DNA of 32,191 nucleotides from an uncultured Clostridia bacterium (GCA_934615235.1 CAKTTL010000024.1:1-32191); one strand, 5' to 3'; positions 1-8,924 are shown, counted from the stretch's first letter. Notes: generated from the letters alone by a model not told the origin. Numbers and translations: made by a program.

Positions 1-76
1 AAACCTTCGATTTTCCTCCTTGAACTGACGAAAAATCCGCTCGTGCTGTCGCCTCTTCCTTTTTCAGATACACCCT
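1..76. repeat. Right half of a 162-bp TIR-bounded repeat (MITE-like), cut by window edge
   Basis: These bases match the last 76 bases of the complete element at 14201-14362 almost perfectly. They end in the terminal inverted repeat CAGATACACCCT followed by A, so the element edge is CCC-TA. The left half lies outside the window. No coding potential is evident. Bases 77-121 between this element and the terminator show nothing recognisable. Confidence 0.85.
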
Positions 77-121
77 ACGCTTTATCCGCTCGATTGCTCT
101 TTGAAAAGCCGGGCACACGAG

Positions 122-154
122 AACCCCGCCGAACTCGAAATTCGGCGGGGTTTT
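122..154. terminator. Intrinsic terminator at end of the left operon
   Basis: A 12-bp perfect stem (AACCCCGCCGAA, bases 122-133, with TTCGGCGGGGTT, 141-152) encloses a 7-base loop. It lies 18 bases beyond the stop codon of the last minus-strand gene. The T-run is better on the plus strand (TTTT at 151-154) than on the minus strand (TTCTC), but the hairpin is well placed to end the leftward operon. Confidence 0.75.
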
Positions 155-170
155 GGATTTTATCGCCTTT

Positions 171-875
171 TTACAGCGGATTGACAACCTGATCGATGCC
201 CCAAACGGTCACGTCTTCAACGACGGCGCGCGGCGGAAGCTTGCAGATGAACAGCGCCGTCTGCGCAATATCGTCGGTGCCCAGGATGTTGTTCACTTCG
301 CCGATGCCGGAAGCCTTCTGGAAACCGGTCGACGCGGCGGCGGGGATCAGGCACGTCACGCGCACGCCGTAGGGCTGCAGCTCGGTGTACAGGCCTTTGG
401 AGAAGTTGAGCACGCCCGCCTTCGCGGCCGCGTAAACGCTCCATTCCGGCCAGCACTGGCGCGCGCAGACGGAGGACATGTTGAGGATCGTCCCTGCGCG
501 CTGCGCCATGAACAGCGGCGCGAAGGTGTTCGCGGCGTAAATTACGCTGTTGAGGTTGAGCAAAATGGCGCGGTCGATTTCGGCCTTCGTCTGCTCGGCG
601 ACAGGTTTGATCGCAACGCCGCCGCCTGCGTTGTTGATGAGCACGTCCAGGCGGCCGTATTTTTCTTCCACATACGCGCGGGCGCTGTGCCAGGCGGCGA
701 AATCGGTCACGTCCATGCGCAGCGCGTCGCAGCCGATTTCCCGGGAAACCGCGTCCAGTTCTTCCTGCTTGCGCGCCGCGATGATCACGCGCGCGCCTTC
801 CTGCGCGAAGCGCTTCGCCATCGCTTTGCCGTAGCCGCTGGTGCCGCCGGTGATGAAAACAATTTTGCCGTTCAT
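171..875 (-). CDS. SDR-family NAD(P)-dependent oxidoreductase (last gene of left operon)
   Basis: A 234-residue classical short-chain dehydrogenase, the usual family length. The Rossmann TGGTSGYG motif is at residues 9-16, NNAG at 81-84, Ser134/135 are candidate catalytic serines, and YAAAK (Tyr148, Lys152) completes the active site. It would interconvert an alcohol and a ketone or aldehyde with NAD(P) in the cytoplasm; the substrate is not readable from sequence. The start at 875 is chosen because AAGGAGA lies just upstream; an in-frame ATG at 908 would overlap the upstream gene and has no clear RBS. It is the ninth and last gene of the leftward sugar operon, 14 bases after the hydroxyacid dehydrogenase. 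It is only distantly similar to the second SDR of the operon (2814-3581), so the two probably catalyse different steps. Confidence 0.9.
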   Translation of the reverse strand: MNGKIVFITGGTSGYGKAMAKRFAQEGARVIIAARKQEELDAVSREIGCDALRMDVTDFAAWHSARAYVEEKYGRLDVLINNAGGGVAIKPVAEQTKAEIDRAILLNLNSVIYAANTFAPLFMAQRAGTILNMSSVCARQCWPEWSVYAAAKAGVLNFSKGLYTELQPYGVRVTCLIPAAASTGFQKASGIGEVNNILGTDDIAQTALFICKLPPRAVVEDVTVWGIDQVVNPL

Positions 876-889
876 AATTTTTCTCCTTT

Positions 890-1900
890 TTAATGCTGGT
901 CGATCCACGCTTCCATCCGCTTTCTGAGCAGAATGGGCGTGTTGAAGAACGCGTCGTTCGAGCCGCCGGCCATGTGCGGGGTGAGGGTTACGTTGTCCAG
1001 CGCGAGCAGCGGATCGTCGGGCTGCGGGGGCTCGTGCTCGTATACGTCGAGCGCCGCGCCGGCAATTTTTTTGGCGCGAAGCGCCTCGACAAGCGCCGCC
1101 TCGTCGATCAGCCCCGCGCGGGAGGTGTTGATCAGATAGGCCGTCGGCTTCATCAGCGCAAGCCGGCGCGCGTCGATGAGATGGCGGTTTTCCGCCGTCA
1201 GGCGCGCGTGAAGCGAAACGAAATCCGCCCGCGCCATCAGCTCGTCCAGCTCGACCGGCTCGATGCCGGCTTCTTTGCAGCGCTCTGCGCTGGCAAAGGG
1301 ATCGTAGCTGAGAAGCGTCATATCAAACCCGCTCAGCTTTTTCGCGACCTTCATGCCGATCGCGCCGCAGCCGATCAGGCCGACCGTGCGCCCGGGCAGG
1401 TCGGGGATCATGCCGCTGTTGGAATAATCGCGGATCCAGCGGCCGGTGAGAATGCCGTGATGGCCGCGCGCAATGTTGCGCGCCTCGCAGATGATCATGC
1501 CGACGGTGAAATCCGAAACCGCTTCGGCGTTGCGTCCCGGCGCGTTGAAGACCTCGATCCCCTTTTCGCGCGCGTATTCGCTGCAGACGTTTTCAATGCC
1601 GCCGCGCAGCACGCCGATCGCCTTCAGCTTCGGGCACGCGTCCACCAGTTCGCGGGTGACGGTGCAGAACTGCGTGACGATTACGTCCGCGTCCGCGCAC
1701 AGCTCGAAGACGCACTGCGGCGGCTGAAGCGCCTGACAGCCCTGCGTTTCGACGAGCAGGTTGTAATTCTGCAGCTCGTCGAAGCTTTTCAGCGGCCAGT
1801 CCATGACCTCGACGACGTGTCCCTTTTCGCGCAGCGGCGCGAAGCCCTTTTCAATGTACGACGCGGGGATAAACAGATCCCCGATCCCGACGATTTTCAT
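890..1900 (-). CDS. D-isomer-specific 2-hydroxyacid dehydrogenase family protein
   Basis: 336 residues with the two-domain organisation of D-2-hydroxyacid/phosphoglycerate dehydrogenases. The NAD-binding GCGAIG is at 177-182, with an Asp at the end of the following strand (SYD, Asp200) suggesting NAD rather than NADP. The catalytic triad is visible: Arg261 (NTSRAG), Glu290 (YEHEPP) and His309 (TPHMAGG). The family reduces or oxidises 2-keto/2-hydroxy acids or related phosphorylated acids. A GGGAGGG ribosome binding site precedes the ATG. Only 2 bases separate it from the aldolase gene, so translation is probably coupled. Next to an FGGY kinase and a class II aldolase it may handle a hydroxyacid or hydroxyaldehyde-derived product of sugar cleavage; this is inference from context. 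Confidence 0.9.
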   Translation of the reverse strand: MKIVGIGDLFIPASYIEKGFAPLREKGHVVEVMDWPLKSFDELQNYNLLVETQGCQALQPPQCVFELCADADVIVTQFCTVTRELVDACPKLKAIGVLRGGIENVCSEYAREKGIEVFNAPGRNAEAVSDFTVGMIICEARNIARGHHGILTGRWIRDYSNSGMIPDLPGRTVGLIGCGAIGMKVAKKLSGFDMTLLSYDPFASAERCKEAGIEPVELDELMARADFVSLHARLTAENRHLIDARRLALMKPTAYLINTSRAGLIDEAALVEALRAKKIAGAALDVYEHEPPQPDDPLLALDNVTLTPHMAGGSNDAFFNTPILLRKRMEAWIDQH

Positions 1901-1902
1901 CC

Positions 1903-2784
1903 TTACGCCCTCCCGTTGCTGCCGAAGGCGCGGATTTTGCCGCGCACGGTTTTGCGCATTTCCTCGCGCGCGATCGTCCAGATGACGCAGGGCCAGGCGG
2001 ACATGTTGTCGATGCCGTTGAGCTTCTCGCGCAGGCCGCGGTTCATTGCCGCGAGCACTTCGGAGAAGATGTTGATTTTCGTAATGCCCAGCTCGATCGC
2101 ATGCTGCACGTCCTTGTCGGGCGTGCCGGAGCCGCCGTGCAGCACCAGCGGGCAGGCGGAAACCGCTTCGATTTCCTGCAGACGGTCAAAGTGCAGCTTC
2201 GGGGTGGAGACGTACACGCCGTGCGCCGTGCCAATGGCGACGGCCAGGCAGTCGACCTCCGTCTCGCGCACAAAGCGAACCACCTGCTCCGGCTGGGTAA
2301 GGCAATCCTCGATGGAAGGTTCGTTTTCCGCGACGCTGCCCGTTTCGCTCAGGCCGCCGATCGCGTCCGTCACGTGGCCCAGCTCGGCTTCGACGGTGAT
2401 CCCGTGCGCGTGCGCGTATTCCACCACGCGGCGCGTGTTGGCGATGTTCTCTTCCAGCGGGAGCCTGCTGCCGTCGTACATCACGCTCGTCGCGCCCGCC
2501 TCGATGCAGGAGACGATGTCCTCGTAGCAGGTCGCATGGTCGAGGTGAATGCAGACGGGCACCGTCGCCGTCTCGGCGGCCGAGCGGATCATGTCGATGA
2601 TCATCTTCTGTCCGCGGCCTTCAAGGTCCGCCTTGAGCAGCATAAAAATGGCGGGGGAGCGCTCCTCCTCGCACACATCGATGACGGCGCGAACCATTTC
2701 ATAGTTGCTCACGTCGAAGGCGGGGATGGCGTAATGGTTTTTTCTCGCGTCCGCGAGCATTTCTTTCAAAGAAACAAGAGCCAT
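1903..2784 (-). CDS. Class II (zinc) fructose/tagatose-bisphosphate aldolase family protein
   Basis: 293 residues, close to the length of the KbaY/GatY/FbaA class II aldolases. The key residues are present: HLDHA with catalytic Asp82 and zinc ligand His83, Glu134 in VEAELGHV, His188 in GTAHGVY, and His216 in LHGGSG. The phosphate/DHAP-binding GITKINIFSE region is also clear, though Phe-Ser replaces the more usual Asn-Thr-type ending. The reaction expected is retro-aldol cleavage of a phosphorylated ketose to DHAP plus an aldehyde. In this operon its substrate is most likely the product of the FGGY kinase. AAAGGAG precedes the ATG at 2784. The gap of 29 bases to the SDR upstream keeps it in the operon. 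The exact sugar cannot be assigned. Confidence 0.92.
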   Translation of the reverse strand: MALVSLKEMLADARKNHYAIPAFDVSNYEMVRAVIDVCEEERSPAIFMLLKADLEGRGQKMIIDMIRSAAETATVPVCIHLDHATCYEDIVSCIEAGATSVMYDGSRLPLEENIANTRRVVEYAHAHGITVEAELGHVTDAIGGLSETGSVAENEPSIEDCLTQPEQVVRFVRETEVDCLAVAIGTAHGVYVSTPKLHFDRLQEIEAVSACPLVLHGGSGTPDKDVQHAIELGITKINIFSEVLAAMNRGLREKLNGIDNMSAWPCVIWTIAREEMRKTVRGKIRAFGSNGRA

Positions 2785-2813
2785 TGTTTTTTTCTCCTTT
2801 CGGTTCGTTATCT

Positions 2814-3581
2814 TCAGCGCATCAGCATGCCGCCGGTCAGGTCGAGCGTCGCGCCGGTGATGTAATCGGATTTATCGCTCAGAAGGAACGCCACGCCGTA
2901 GGCCACCTCGCGCGGATCGGCGATGCGGCGCAGGGGAATGCGCTGCAGGTATTCCTCCTCGCGCTCGGCGAGGGCCTGCCGGTTCATCGGCGTGCGCATC
3001 ATGCCCGGCGCGGCGCAGTTGACGTTGATGCCGCAGGGCGCGACTTCGCGCGCGAGCGAAATCGAAAAGCCCACAAGGCCCGCCTTGCTCGCCGCGTAAT
3101 GCGCGTGCCCGCTTGTGGAGCCGTGAAACGCGGCCTGCGAGACCATGTTGACGATTTTGCCGCGCCGGTTTTCCGCGCGCAGGCGGTTGACCATCTCGCG
3201 GCAGAGGATGAACGGCGCGGTCAGGTTGATTGCCAGCGTCAGGGAGAACGATTCGTCCGTCATCTCCGGCACGTATGCCGTCGGCCAGATGCCGGCGTTG
3301 TTGACGAGCAGATCGAGCGGCATGCGCTCGTAAACCTGCGCGAACATCTTTTCCGTCTCGTCCGGCCGGGAAAGATCGGCGCACGCGAACTCGACGCGCA
3401 CGCCGAATTCATCGCGCAGCTCGCGGCACTGCGCTTCCAGCCGCGCGCGGTTTTCGCCGCGATCCGCGTCGTGCAGCGTCAGATTGCAGCCTTCCTCCGC
3501 CAGCACGCGCGCCAGCGCGCTGCCAAAGCCGCCCGCCGCGCCGGTAATCAGCGCGTTTTTGCCCTGCAAACCGTAATTCAT
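2814..3581 (-). CDS. SDR-family oxidoreductase (gluconate 5-dehydrogenase-like)
   Basis: 255 residues. TGAAGGFG at 13-20 is the dinucleotide-binding loop, NNAG is at 94-97, Ser148 is the candidate catalytic serine, and Tyr162/Lys166 form YAASK. The C-terminal YITGATLDLTGG is typical of FabG/gluconate 5-dehydrogenase-like SDRs. It probably oxidises or reduces a sugar or polyol at a ring or chain hydroxyl. The start ATG overlaps the stop of the kinase gene as ATGA, a sign of translational coupling: the two products are likely needed in matched amounts. AAAAGGA lies immediately upstream, inside the kinase coding end. Confidence 0.92.
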   Translation of the reverse strand: MNYGLQGKNALITGAAGGFGSALARVLAEEGCNLTLHDADRGENRARLEAQCRELRDEFGVRVEFACADLSRPDETEKMFAQVYERMPLDLLVNNAGIWPTAYVPEMTDESFSLTLAINLTAPFILCREMVNRLRAENRRGKIVNMVSQAAFHGSTSGHAHYAASKAGLVGFSISLAREVAPCGINVNCAAPGMMRTPMNRQALAEREEEYLQRIPLRRIADPREVAYGVAFLLSDKSDYITGATLDLTGGMLMR

Positions 3582-4996
3582 TCCTTTTCACCCACCATTT
3601 CTTTGAATTGAGCGTATTTCTCGTCATAGGCCGCGTCGGGGCGCGGTTCATATGCGCGCTCCGCGCGGAACATGGCCCTGCCCGCTTCCCGCAGCGAGGG
3701 ATAAACGCCCGCGCCGACCGCCGCCATCATCGCCGCGCCCAGCAGCCCCGCCTGCTTTTCCTGCGGAATCTCCAGCGGAACCTTGAGGATATCACACACC
3801 AGGCGGCGCCAGGTTTCGGAGTTCGTCGCGCCGCCGGAGAGCCGGATTCTTCGGCTCTGAACGCCTGCGCGCGCCAGCCGTTCGCACTGCAGCCGGTGCG
3901 AGAAGCATACGCCCTCATACACCGCGCGCAGCATTTCGCGCCAGGTATCGCCGGGCGCGAGGTTTGCAAACCCCGCCGCAACGCGCGGGCGCGCCATATC
4001 GCGGTAAAGATACGGCAGATACAGCGCTTTCACATCGCCCGGCGCGAAGGACGACGCGACGGCGTTCGCCTCGTCGTACGTCAGCTCCGGCCGGACGGCG
4101 CGCAGGAACCAGTCCAGGTTCACGCACGAGGTCGGCCCGGAAACGACGGCGACGGGCGGCAGACCGGGCAGAAAATCGCATTTCTGCGTCAGCGGCGCAA
4201 GATCGGAAAGCTGCGGGGCGTAGCCGGCGGCGATTCCCCACGTGCCCATTGTCACGGAGGTTACGCCCGGCTCCGTCACGCCCGCGCCCTGCATGCAGCA
4301 GAACAGGTCGATCCCGCCGCCGGCAACGGGCGTGCCGGCGAGCAGCCCCGTCTGCCGCGCCGCTTCGGCGCTGACGCGCGCGGCGATTTCGTCGCACCGC
4401 ACGGGAAGGGGCAGCGCGCCGGAAAGCTCCGGTACGCCCATCAGGCGGAGAAAATCATCGTCCGCGCAGAGCGCGCCTGCGCTGAAATCCGAATAATCCG
4501 TCGCGATTTCGCCCGTAAGCCGGCAGCGCAGGTAATCCTTGCAAAACAGCACGCGGCGGACGCGCGCGTATTCGTCCGGCGCGGTTTTTTTCAGCCGGCG
4601 CAGAATCTGCAGCGGCTGCCCGCCCCAGCAGGACTGGCTCGTGCGCGCGAAATATTCCGCATACGCTTCGCTCTCACGGAACGCGTCCACGTCCTGCTGG
4701 TTTTCATTGAACATCGAGGAGACGGCCAGGAAGCATTCGCCCGCGCCGTCCAGCGCGTAAAGGCCGTTGCCGTGCCCCGAAAGGCCGACGGCGGCGATTT
4801 CTCCGGCCACAACGGACGAGGCCGCGAGCGCCTCGCGCACGCAGCGCGCCGCGCTTGCCCACAGCGCCGCGCTGTCCATCCGGAACCCGCGAAGCGGCGT
4901 CGCCTCGCGCCGTTCGCCCAGCCGGTTTCCGTTTTCGTCGAAGACGGCGGCCTTGCAGACCGTCAGGCCGCAATCGAGGCTGAGAAAGAAAGGCAT
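3578..4996 (-). CDS. FGGY-family carbohydrate kinase
   Basis: 472 residues, within the usual FGGY range. An N-terminal actin-like ATPase fold starts with LDCG (Asp8 binds the metal-phosphate). SGHGNG near residue 73 and GGGIDLFCCMQGAG near 228 follow; Asp230 is the candidate catalytic base. The VTSVTMGTWG phosphate loop and the RLSGGATNSETW adenosine motif near 390 complete the family signature. It should phosphorylate a ketose or polyol with ATP. I place the start at 4996: GAGGAAAAG is correctly spaced for it, whereas the in-frame ATG at 5011 overlaps that RBS. The start is 1 base beyond the stop of the oxidoreductase gene, and its own stop overlaps the next gene as ATGA. Confidence 0.93.
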   Translation of the reverse strand: MPFFLSLDCGLTVCKAAVFDENGNRLGERREATPLRGFRMDSAALWASAARCVREALAASSVVAGEIAAVGLSGHGNGLYALDGAGECFLAVSSMFNENQQDVDAFRESEAYAEYFARTSQSCWGGQPLQILRRLKKTAPDEYARVRRVLFCKDYLRCRLTGEIATDYSDFSAGALCADDDFLRLMGVPELSGALPLPVRCDEIAARVSAEAARQTGLLAGTPVAGGGIDLFCCMQGAGVTEPGVTSVTMGTWGIAAGYAPQLSDLAPLTQKCDFLPGLPPVAVVSGPTSCVNLDWFLRAVRPELTYDEANAVASSFAPGDVKALYLPYLYRDMARPRVAAGFANLAPGDTWREMLRAVYEGVCFSHRLQCERLARAGVQSRRIRLSGGATNSETWRRLVCDILKVPLEIPQEKQAGLLGAAMMAAVGAGVYPSLREAGRAMFRAERAYEPRPDAAYDEKYAQFKEMVGEKE

Positions 4997-4997
4997 G

Positions 4998-6953
4998 TTA
5001 CTTTTCCTCATCCCAGAAGCCGTCCGGGAATGGGTATTTGTGCCTGATTTCCAGCGCGCGGATATTCCGCTTGAACTTGTCCATCCGGTCGGGCGACTGG
5101 CAGGAATAGGGGTGGAAGTGAATCCAGCCGATATCCTTGAAATGATACGCTTCCTCGTCGCCGATGCCGCAGGCGAAAGCGTCCGGGCAGGGCACGCCGC
5201 GCTTCATCGCCTCGCGCAGCTCGTCGAGGTATTTCTCGTAAACCTCGCGCGGCGTGGCGTCGTGTTCGCGGCAGATCGTCGCGGCCAGACCGGCCACCTC
5301 GCCCAGCGCGCCCAGCGTGCGCATCACGCGGATGGCCGAGAACGCCACGTGGCTCGTCGAAACCACGCGTCCGCCCAGGAAGAGATTTTTCACATCGCGC
5401 GCATACAGGCAGCGATAGGGGACGGGGTAGGGCCTGACGATGCCGCGATGATAGGCGAAGGAACGGAACGCCTCGCCGAACTCCTTCTCGTTATCCGGCT
5501 CGGGAAAATGGATGTCGATCGACCAGGTCATGCAGGCGGAAGCGTCGGGGTAAATGTTGGGCGTTTCGATATCCTGCTCGGTGAGAATATGATCGCCGAC
5601 GACGCGATAGCTTTCGCGTTTGCCGCCCAGCGGCGAAATCCATTCCAGCGCGTCATGGGCGTATTCCGCGCGCCGCGCGGAACGGTTTTTCTGATAGCTC
5701 CAGTTGGAGAAAATCGCGCGCAGGCCGTAATCGCGGATATATTCCGTTTCCTCGGCCATATCGCGGCGGAAGCCGGTTTCCTGCTCCCAGTCGCCGTTGA
5801 GCACGTGATAGCACGTTTCTTCGGTAAACGGCGCGCCCCAGTCGATTTCCGGGAAAGGCTGCGCGTCGGCATGCTTTTTCGAATACCACCGGAGCGACTG
5901 CCCCATGACCAGATACTGATATTCGCTGCCTGAAAGATCTTCGCCGAACGCGTCGCGGCCTTCGCGGCCGTACATTACCTCGCAGCCCGCGCGGCGCGCG
6001 ACGGTCGCATCGCCGGTGCAGTCGGCGAAGAGGCGACCGCGATAGCGCGTGCGCATGCCGGTATGGATATCGACGGTCGTCACCGACGTGATGCGGCCGT
6101 CCTCCATCGTCTGATCGACGACGCGCTCGCCCAGCGCCAGCCGGTACGCGCCGTCCTTCCCGCCGCTCCATTGATCGCAGGCGACTTCGAACGCCTGCTT
6201 TTTGCGGTTGTCTTCGTAATATTCGCCGCCGAAGATGCCCGGATCGCCCATGATGGGCGCGATCTGCTTGACGACGCTGCCGAGTTTTTCATAAGGCGGC
6301 AGGTTGATTCCACCGCCCATGCAGACGCGGACTTCCGACGAGTTGCAGCCGCCGAGCACGTCGCGGTCATGGATGAGCAGCACGCGGCTGCCGGTGCGCT
6401 TGGCCGCGAGCGCCATGCACACGCCCGCCACGCCGCCGCCCACGACGATCAGATCGTAATCCGTCCCGTCCTCGCGGACGGCCTTCCAGGTCAGTTCGCG
6501 GCGGAACTCGGCCAGCGCGTCTCCGCCGTCCGGCGGGCACAGCGCGGGATCGTCGCTGAGAACGATTGCGTCGCAGCGGCCGTTAAAGCCGGTCAGATCG
6601 TGCAGCGCGAGCGTATGCCGCCCTGCGGCCAGATGAATTTTTCCTGCGGCCTGCCAGGCCCATTGCGGGCCGTTCGTGCCGAGCACGGTCTCCAGCGGGT
6701 AGCCGTCGACCAGCGCCATGAACCGTCCGGCGGACGAGGGCGCATGCCAGACGGCCGTCCAGTCGCGCGTGCGCGCGAAGACGCGGTAAAGCCCCTCTTC
6801 CGCCACTTCGAAGGTCGTGCAGGCGTCCGCGACGGGAACGCCCAGACCGTGCGCCATGAGATAGGGCGAGCCCATCTGTTCGACCGACTGCTGATCGATC
6901 ACCCAGCCGCCCAGGTTTTCAAACGCTTCCGCTTCCAGAAAATAAGTTGCCAT
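4998..6953 (-). CDS. FAD-dependent oxidoreductase with N-terminal beta-rich domain
   Basis: 651 residues. The first ~150 look like a beta-sandwich, carbohydrate-binding-like module (alternating strands, EAEAF, GRFMALVDG, GRHTLALHDL). Then comes a canonical FAD-binding core: DLIVVGGGVAGV at 168-179, followed by LGGCNSSEVRV, which matches the 'FAD dependent oxidoreductase' family (PF12831-type). LFADCTGDATVARRAG near 310 is the usual second FAD motif, and LFLGGRVVSTSHVAF near 550 the third. No signal peptide or membrane segment is seen, so it should work in the cytoplasm. The substrate is unknown; position between importer and kinase suggests it oxidises the imported sugar or glycoside. GAGAGGAG lies 9 bases before the ATG. 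An alternative is a role other than sugar oxidation. Confidence 0.85.
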   Translation of the reverse strand: MATYFLEAEAFENLGGWVIDQQSVEQMGSPYLMAHGLGVPVADACTTFEVAEEGLYRVFARTRDWTAVWHAPSSAGRFMALVDGYPLETVLGTNGPQWAWQAAGKIHLAAGRHTLALHDLTGFNGRCDAIVLSDDPALCPPDGGDALAEFRRELTWKAVREDGTDYDLIVVGGGVAGVCMALAAKRTGSRVLLIHDRDVLGGCNSSEVRVCMGGGINLPPYEKLGSVVKQIAPIMGDPGIFGGEYYEDNRKKQAFEVACDQWSGGKDGAYRLALGERVVDQTMEDGRITSVTTVDIHTGMRTRYRGRLFADCTGDATVARRAGCEVMYGREGRDAFGEDLSGSEYQYLVMGQSLRWYSKKHADAQPFPEIDWGAPFTEETCYHVLNGDWEQETGFRRDMAEETEYIRDYGLRAIFSNWSYQKNRSARRAEYAHDALEWISPLGGKRESYRVVGDHILTEQDIETPNIYPDASACMTWSIDIHFPEPDNEKEFGEAFRSFAYHRGIVRPYPVPYRCLYARDVKNLFLGGRVVSTSHVAFSAIRVMRTLGALGEVAGLAATICREHDATPREVYEKYLDELREAMKRGVPCPDAFACGIGDEEAYHFKDIGWIHFHPYSCQSPDRMDKFKRNIRALEIRHKYPFPDGFWDEEK

Positions 6954-6970
6954 TGCGAATCGCTCCTCTC

Positions 6971-7873
6971 TCAGCCTTTAACGCTGCCCATTACGATTCC
7001 TTTTGTGAAATGCTTCTGCAGGAACGGGTATACGCACAGGATCGGAATCATCGCCAGGAACATCTGCGCCGCGCGGTTGGAGGCCTGCGCCGCGCGCTCG
7101 GCCTGCGCCTCGAGGACGGCCTGCGAAATTTCCGCCTGGCTAAAGTCGGTGATCTGCGTCTGCAGGAAGGATTGCAGCGGGTAGAGCTTGCTGTTGTTCA
7201 TATAGATAATGCCGGCGAACCACTCGTTCCAGTGACCGACCATGACGAACAGGGAAATGGCGGCGATGGACGGCTTGCAAAGCGGGAGAATGATCTGGCA
7301 CATCGTGCGCCAGTGGCCCGCGCCGTCGACGAAGGCGGCTTCGGAAATATCATAGGGGAGAGACTTGATGAAGTTCTGCATCAGCACCACGTTCATCACC
7401 TGCACCGCGCCCGGAAGCACCAGCGCCCAGAGCGAGTTGAGCAGCCCTGTGCGGGAGACGACGAGATACGTGGGAATCAGCCCGCCGCCAAAGAGCATGG
7501 TGATTACGAAGAACCATACGTAGAACTGCCGCGCGCCGAAGCGCTCGCGGCTGAGGGAAAGCGGATACGCGCACAGCAGGATCAGCGACATGTTGACGAC
7601 AAGCCCCAGCGCCACGCGCTTGACGGAGATCCACATCGAGGTGAAGAACTGCGCATTCTGCAGCAGATCGCGATAGGCGAAGGTATTGAACCCTTTGGGC
7701 CAGAGGACGACCTGATTGGTGTTGACAAACTCCGACCGGCTGAAGGACAGCGCCAGAATATGCAGCATCGGGAACAGGCACAGGCACGCGATCAGCGTGC
7801 AGAAAATGTAATTGAACACCTTGAACACGCGCCGCGCAGGGGTTTCGCGGTAATTCTTATGAAAAAGCGCCAT
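6971..7873 (-). CDS. CUT1 sugar ABC transporter permease (MalG/YtcP-like)
   Basis: 300 residues with about six hydrophobic segments: residues ~20-45, ~85-105, ~115-140, ~150-170, ~205-225 and ~265-285. The EAA loop that docks the ATPase reads ISEAAFVDGAGHWRTMCQIILP, matching the MalG/LplC/YtcP branch. AAGGAGGAG precedes the ATG. It is the third gene of the operon and ends 17 bases before the oxidoreductase start. No ATP-binding subunit is encoded nearby; transporters of this class in Bacillus are known to share an MsmX-type ATPase encoded elsewhere, and the same is likely here. Confidence 0.93.
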   Translation of the reverse strand: MALFHKNYRETPARRVFKVFNYIFCTLIACLCLFPMLHILALSFSRSEFVNTNQVVLWPKGFNTFAYRDLLQNAQFFTSMWISVKRVALGLVVNMSLILLCAYPLSLSRERFGARQFYVWFFVITMLFGGGLIPTYLVVSRTGLLNSLWALVLPGAVQVMNVVLMQNFIKSLPYDISEAAFVDGAGHWRTMCQIILPLCKPSIAAISLFVMVGHWNEWFAGIIYMNNSKLYPLQSFLQTQITDFSQAEISQAVLEAQAERAAQASNRAAQMFLAMIPILCVYPFLQKHFTKGIVMGSVKG

Positions 7874-7885
7874 GCTTGCTCCTCC

Positions 7886-8827
7886 TTAAAACAGCCGGTA
7901 GCCGGAAAATTTATAGGCCGCGCGATAGGAAATAATCATCAGCACCGCAGAGACGGCCGATTTGAACAGGCTGCAGGCCGTGGACATGCTGTAGTTGGCC
8001 TGCTTCATGCCGTAGCGGTAAACGAGCGTATCGAGGATATCGCCAGTTTCCATGACGGCGGAGTTGAGCAGGTTGTAAACCTGATCGAAGCCGGCGTTGA
8101 GCACGTTGCCGATCTGCAGCGCCGCCATGAGGACGATCGTGGGCGTGATGGCGGGGAGCGTTACGTGCAGCATGCGCCGCCAGTAGCCCGCGCCGTCGAT
8201 TTCGGCCACTTCCAGCAGGGAAGGATCGACGCCTGCAAGCGCGGCGAGATAGACGATGGTGGAATAGCCGAAGTTTTTCCAGATGCTGGTGATGATCAGC
8301 GTCGGCTGGAACCATTTATTATCGCCGAGGAAGAAGATGGTCTTCCCGGTAAGCTTCTTGATGAGAACGTTGACGATGCCGTTGGAAGGGCTGAGAATCT
8401 GGCCGATGATGCTGGCCATGATAACCCAGGAGATAAAATGCGGCAGATAGATGACGGATTGAATGGAGCGCTTGACGCGCTGACTGCCCATTTCGTTGAG
8501 CAGCAGCGAAAAAACGACGGGAACGGCGATGAGTGAAACGATCTTCATCAGCGAGATGGTGATTGTATTGCGCAGAGCGATGGTAAAGCCGGAGGTGGCG
8601 AACAGCTTTTGAAAGTTCTGCCAGCCGACCCACGTGGAGCCGAGAATGCCTTTGGCCGGCTTGTATTTTTCAAACGCGATGATCACGCCGCCCATCGGCA
8701 GATAGCTGTAGACGAGCGTCACCAGCACGGGCAGCAGCAGCATCAGGTGCAGCGCGCGGTCGCGCCGGAAAACGCGCAGCCAGCGCGTCAGCCTGGTTTC
8801 TTTTTTCTGAGGAAGCGTACCGGTCAT
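7886..8827 (-). CDS. CUT1 sugar ABC transporter permease (MalF/LplB-like)
   Basis: 313 residues, typical LplB/UgpA-type permease. After a short basic cytoplasmic N-terminus, six membrane spans are visible, starting with LMLLLPVLVTLVYSYLPM. YLPMGGVIIAFEKYKPAKG is characteristic of the LplB group. The EAA loop is LLEVAEIDGAGYWRRMLHVTLPA. The ATG at 8827 is preferred because AAGGAG is 9 bases upstream; the in-frame ATG at 8851 overlaps that RBS and has none of its own. It follows the binding-protein gene after a hairpin at 8870-8899 that probably lowers its expression relative to the binding protein. Confidence 0.93.
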   Translation of the reverse strand: MTGTLPQKKETRLTRWLRVFRRDRALHLMLLLPVLVTLVYSYLPMGGVIIAFEKYKPAKGILGSTWVGWQNFQKLFATSGFTIALRNTITISLMKIVSLIAVPVVFSLLLNEMGSQRVKRSIQSVIYLPHFISWVIMASIIGQILSPSNGIVNVLIKKLTGKTIFFLGDNKWFQPTLIITSIWKNFGYSTIVYLAALAGVDPSLLEVAEIDGAGYWRRMLHVTLPAITPTIVLMAALQIGNVLNAGFDQVYNLLNSAVMETGDILDTLVYRYGMKQANYSMSTACSLFKSAVSAVLMIISYRAAYKFSGYRLF

Positions 8828-8869
8828 GGGCAGCATCTCCTTACTGTGCAAAGCATTTTTTGATAGAGA

Positions 8870-8899
8870 AAGCGGCCCGCCCTTTCGAACGGGCCGCTT
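8870..8899 (-). terminator. Attenuating hairpin between binding-protein and permease genes
   Basis: A 10-bp GC-rich stem (8870-8879 with 8890-8899) and 10-base loop lie 26 bases after the stop of the solute-binding protein. On the minus strand the stem is followed by TTTCTCT, a weak T-run. Such hairpins commonly give partial termination or 3'-end protection so that binding protein is made in excess over permeases; that is the role I infer. Confidence 0.7.
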
Positions 8900-8924
8900 C
8901 GCGGTGAAAGGTTTGCTGAGGGAA

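Noticed and set aside
893..5047. Long plus-strand frames (893-2527, 3608-5047) opposite the left operon
   Set aside because: Low-complexity Arg/Ala/Gly/His composition, no recognisable domains, and full overlap with well-supported minus-strand enzymes.
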